Shown in pieces: positions 63,981 to 64,000 of a stretch of 64,000 nt of DNA. How positions within the stretch are numbered: position 1 is the first letter of the stretch; each line of letters begins with the position of its first letter. Position numbers and translations under genes: made by a program. This DNA comes from Cristatella mucedo (lineage: Eukaryota > Bryozoa > Phylactolaemata > Cristatellidae), in NCBI GenBank assembly GCA_009760855.2, contig WPIO01000015.1, forward strand, positions 6,166,501 to 6,230,500, given 5' to 3'. The notes beneath the pieces are model-generated. The model made no database searches. It was given only the letters and a program-made list of their open reading frames with translations, and was not told where the DNA came from.

Positions 63981-64000
63981 AGAGGCAATAATAAAGATAA

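Overview
The window looks like nuclear DNA of an invertebrate metazoan. It has spliced genes with GT-AG introns, a FAM210A-like mitochondrial protein gene, a transmembrane collagen gene, abundant L2/CR1-type non-LTR retrotransposons, tRNA-derived SINEs, (GA)n/(CT)n microsatellites and an integrated Polinton/Maverick (adintovirus-type) element. I cannot name the phylum from sequence alone. All family assignments are by eye; no search was run.

Layout. 0-13.6 kb is intergenic and repeat-dominated: two SINEs, several 5'-truncated 'LINE A' copies (3' end = hairpin plus ATT microsatellite), and one 'LINE B' copy (8.6-10.9 kb) inserted inside a LINE A copy. 14.5-16.3 kb holds a two-exon FAM210A-like gene. 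17-18.9 kb is a second LINE B copy whose long ORF has lost the reverse transcriptase core. 19.8-20.6 kb carries two SINEs and short LINE ends.

21.46-44.84 kb is an almost complete but decayed AT-rich Polinton, bounded by ~85-bp terminal inverted repeats. In order it holds: protein-primed DNA polymerase B (+); a tandem family of five small helical proteins (+); two unknown genes (+); three fiber-like genes (-); a membrane-active minor virion-type protein (+); an HNH-AP2 endonuclease (-); a phospholipase A2-like minor capsid-type protein (+); an unknown gene (-); an adenain-like maturation protease (-); the FtsK/HerA packaging ATPase (+); a basic AT-hook-like protein (+); two minor-capsid-like paralogues (+); a coiled-coil protein (+); a small acidic ORF and the double-jelly-roll-type major capsid protein (+); a YqaJ-type exonuclease (+); a fourth fiber-like gene (+); a zinc-finger protein (-); the retroviral-type integrase (+); a two-TM membrane protein (-); and a terminal gene starting at the right TIR (-). 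Most genes carry frameshifts, stops or insertions, so the element is an old, inactive copy. Many genes start directly after a TATAG-A(n) motif, probably the element's own promoter signal. A SINE, a LINE B end and a LINE A copy have landed inside it.

45.2-46.2 kb is a diverged LINE. 47-53.2 kb holds microsatellites, several strong hairpins, a remnant of a restriction-like-endonuclease LINE, and a collagen gene. The collagen gene has a membrane-anchor exon, a 2.3-kb intron, then a furin-type site and about 1.6 kb of Gly-X-Y repeat, cut short by a LINE fragment. 54.3-56.3 kb has a LINE B end and a Ty3/gypsy pol remnant. 56.6-60 kb is LINE A copies and palindromes. 60.05-63.44 kb is a second, more decayed Polinton fragment, collinear with the 38.8-42.9 kb part of the first (capsid, YqaJ, fiber, zinc finger, integrase start) and also hit by a SINE. 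The window ends in a (GA)n tract.
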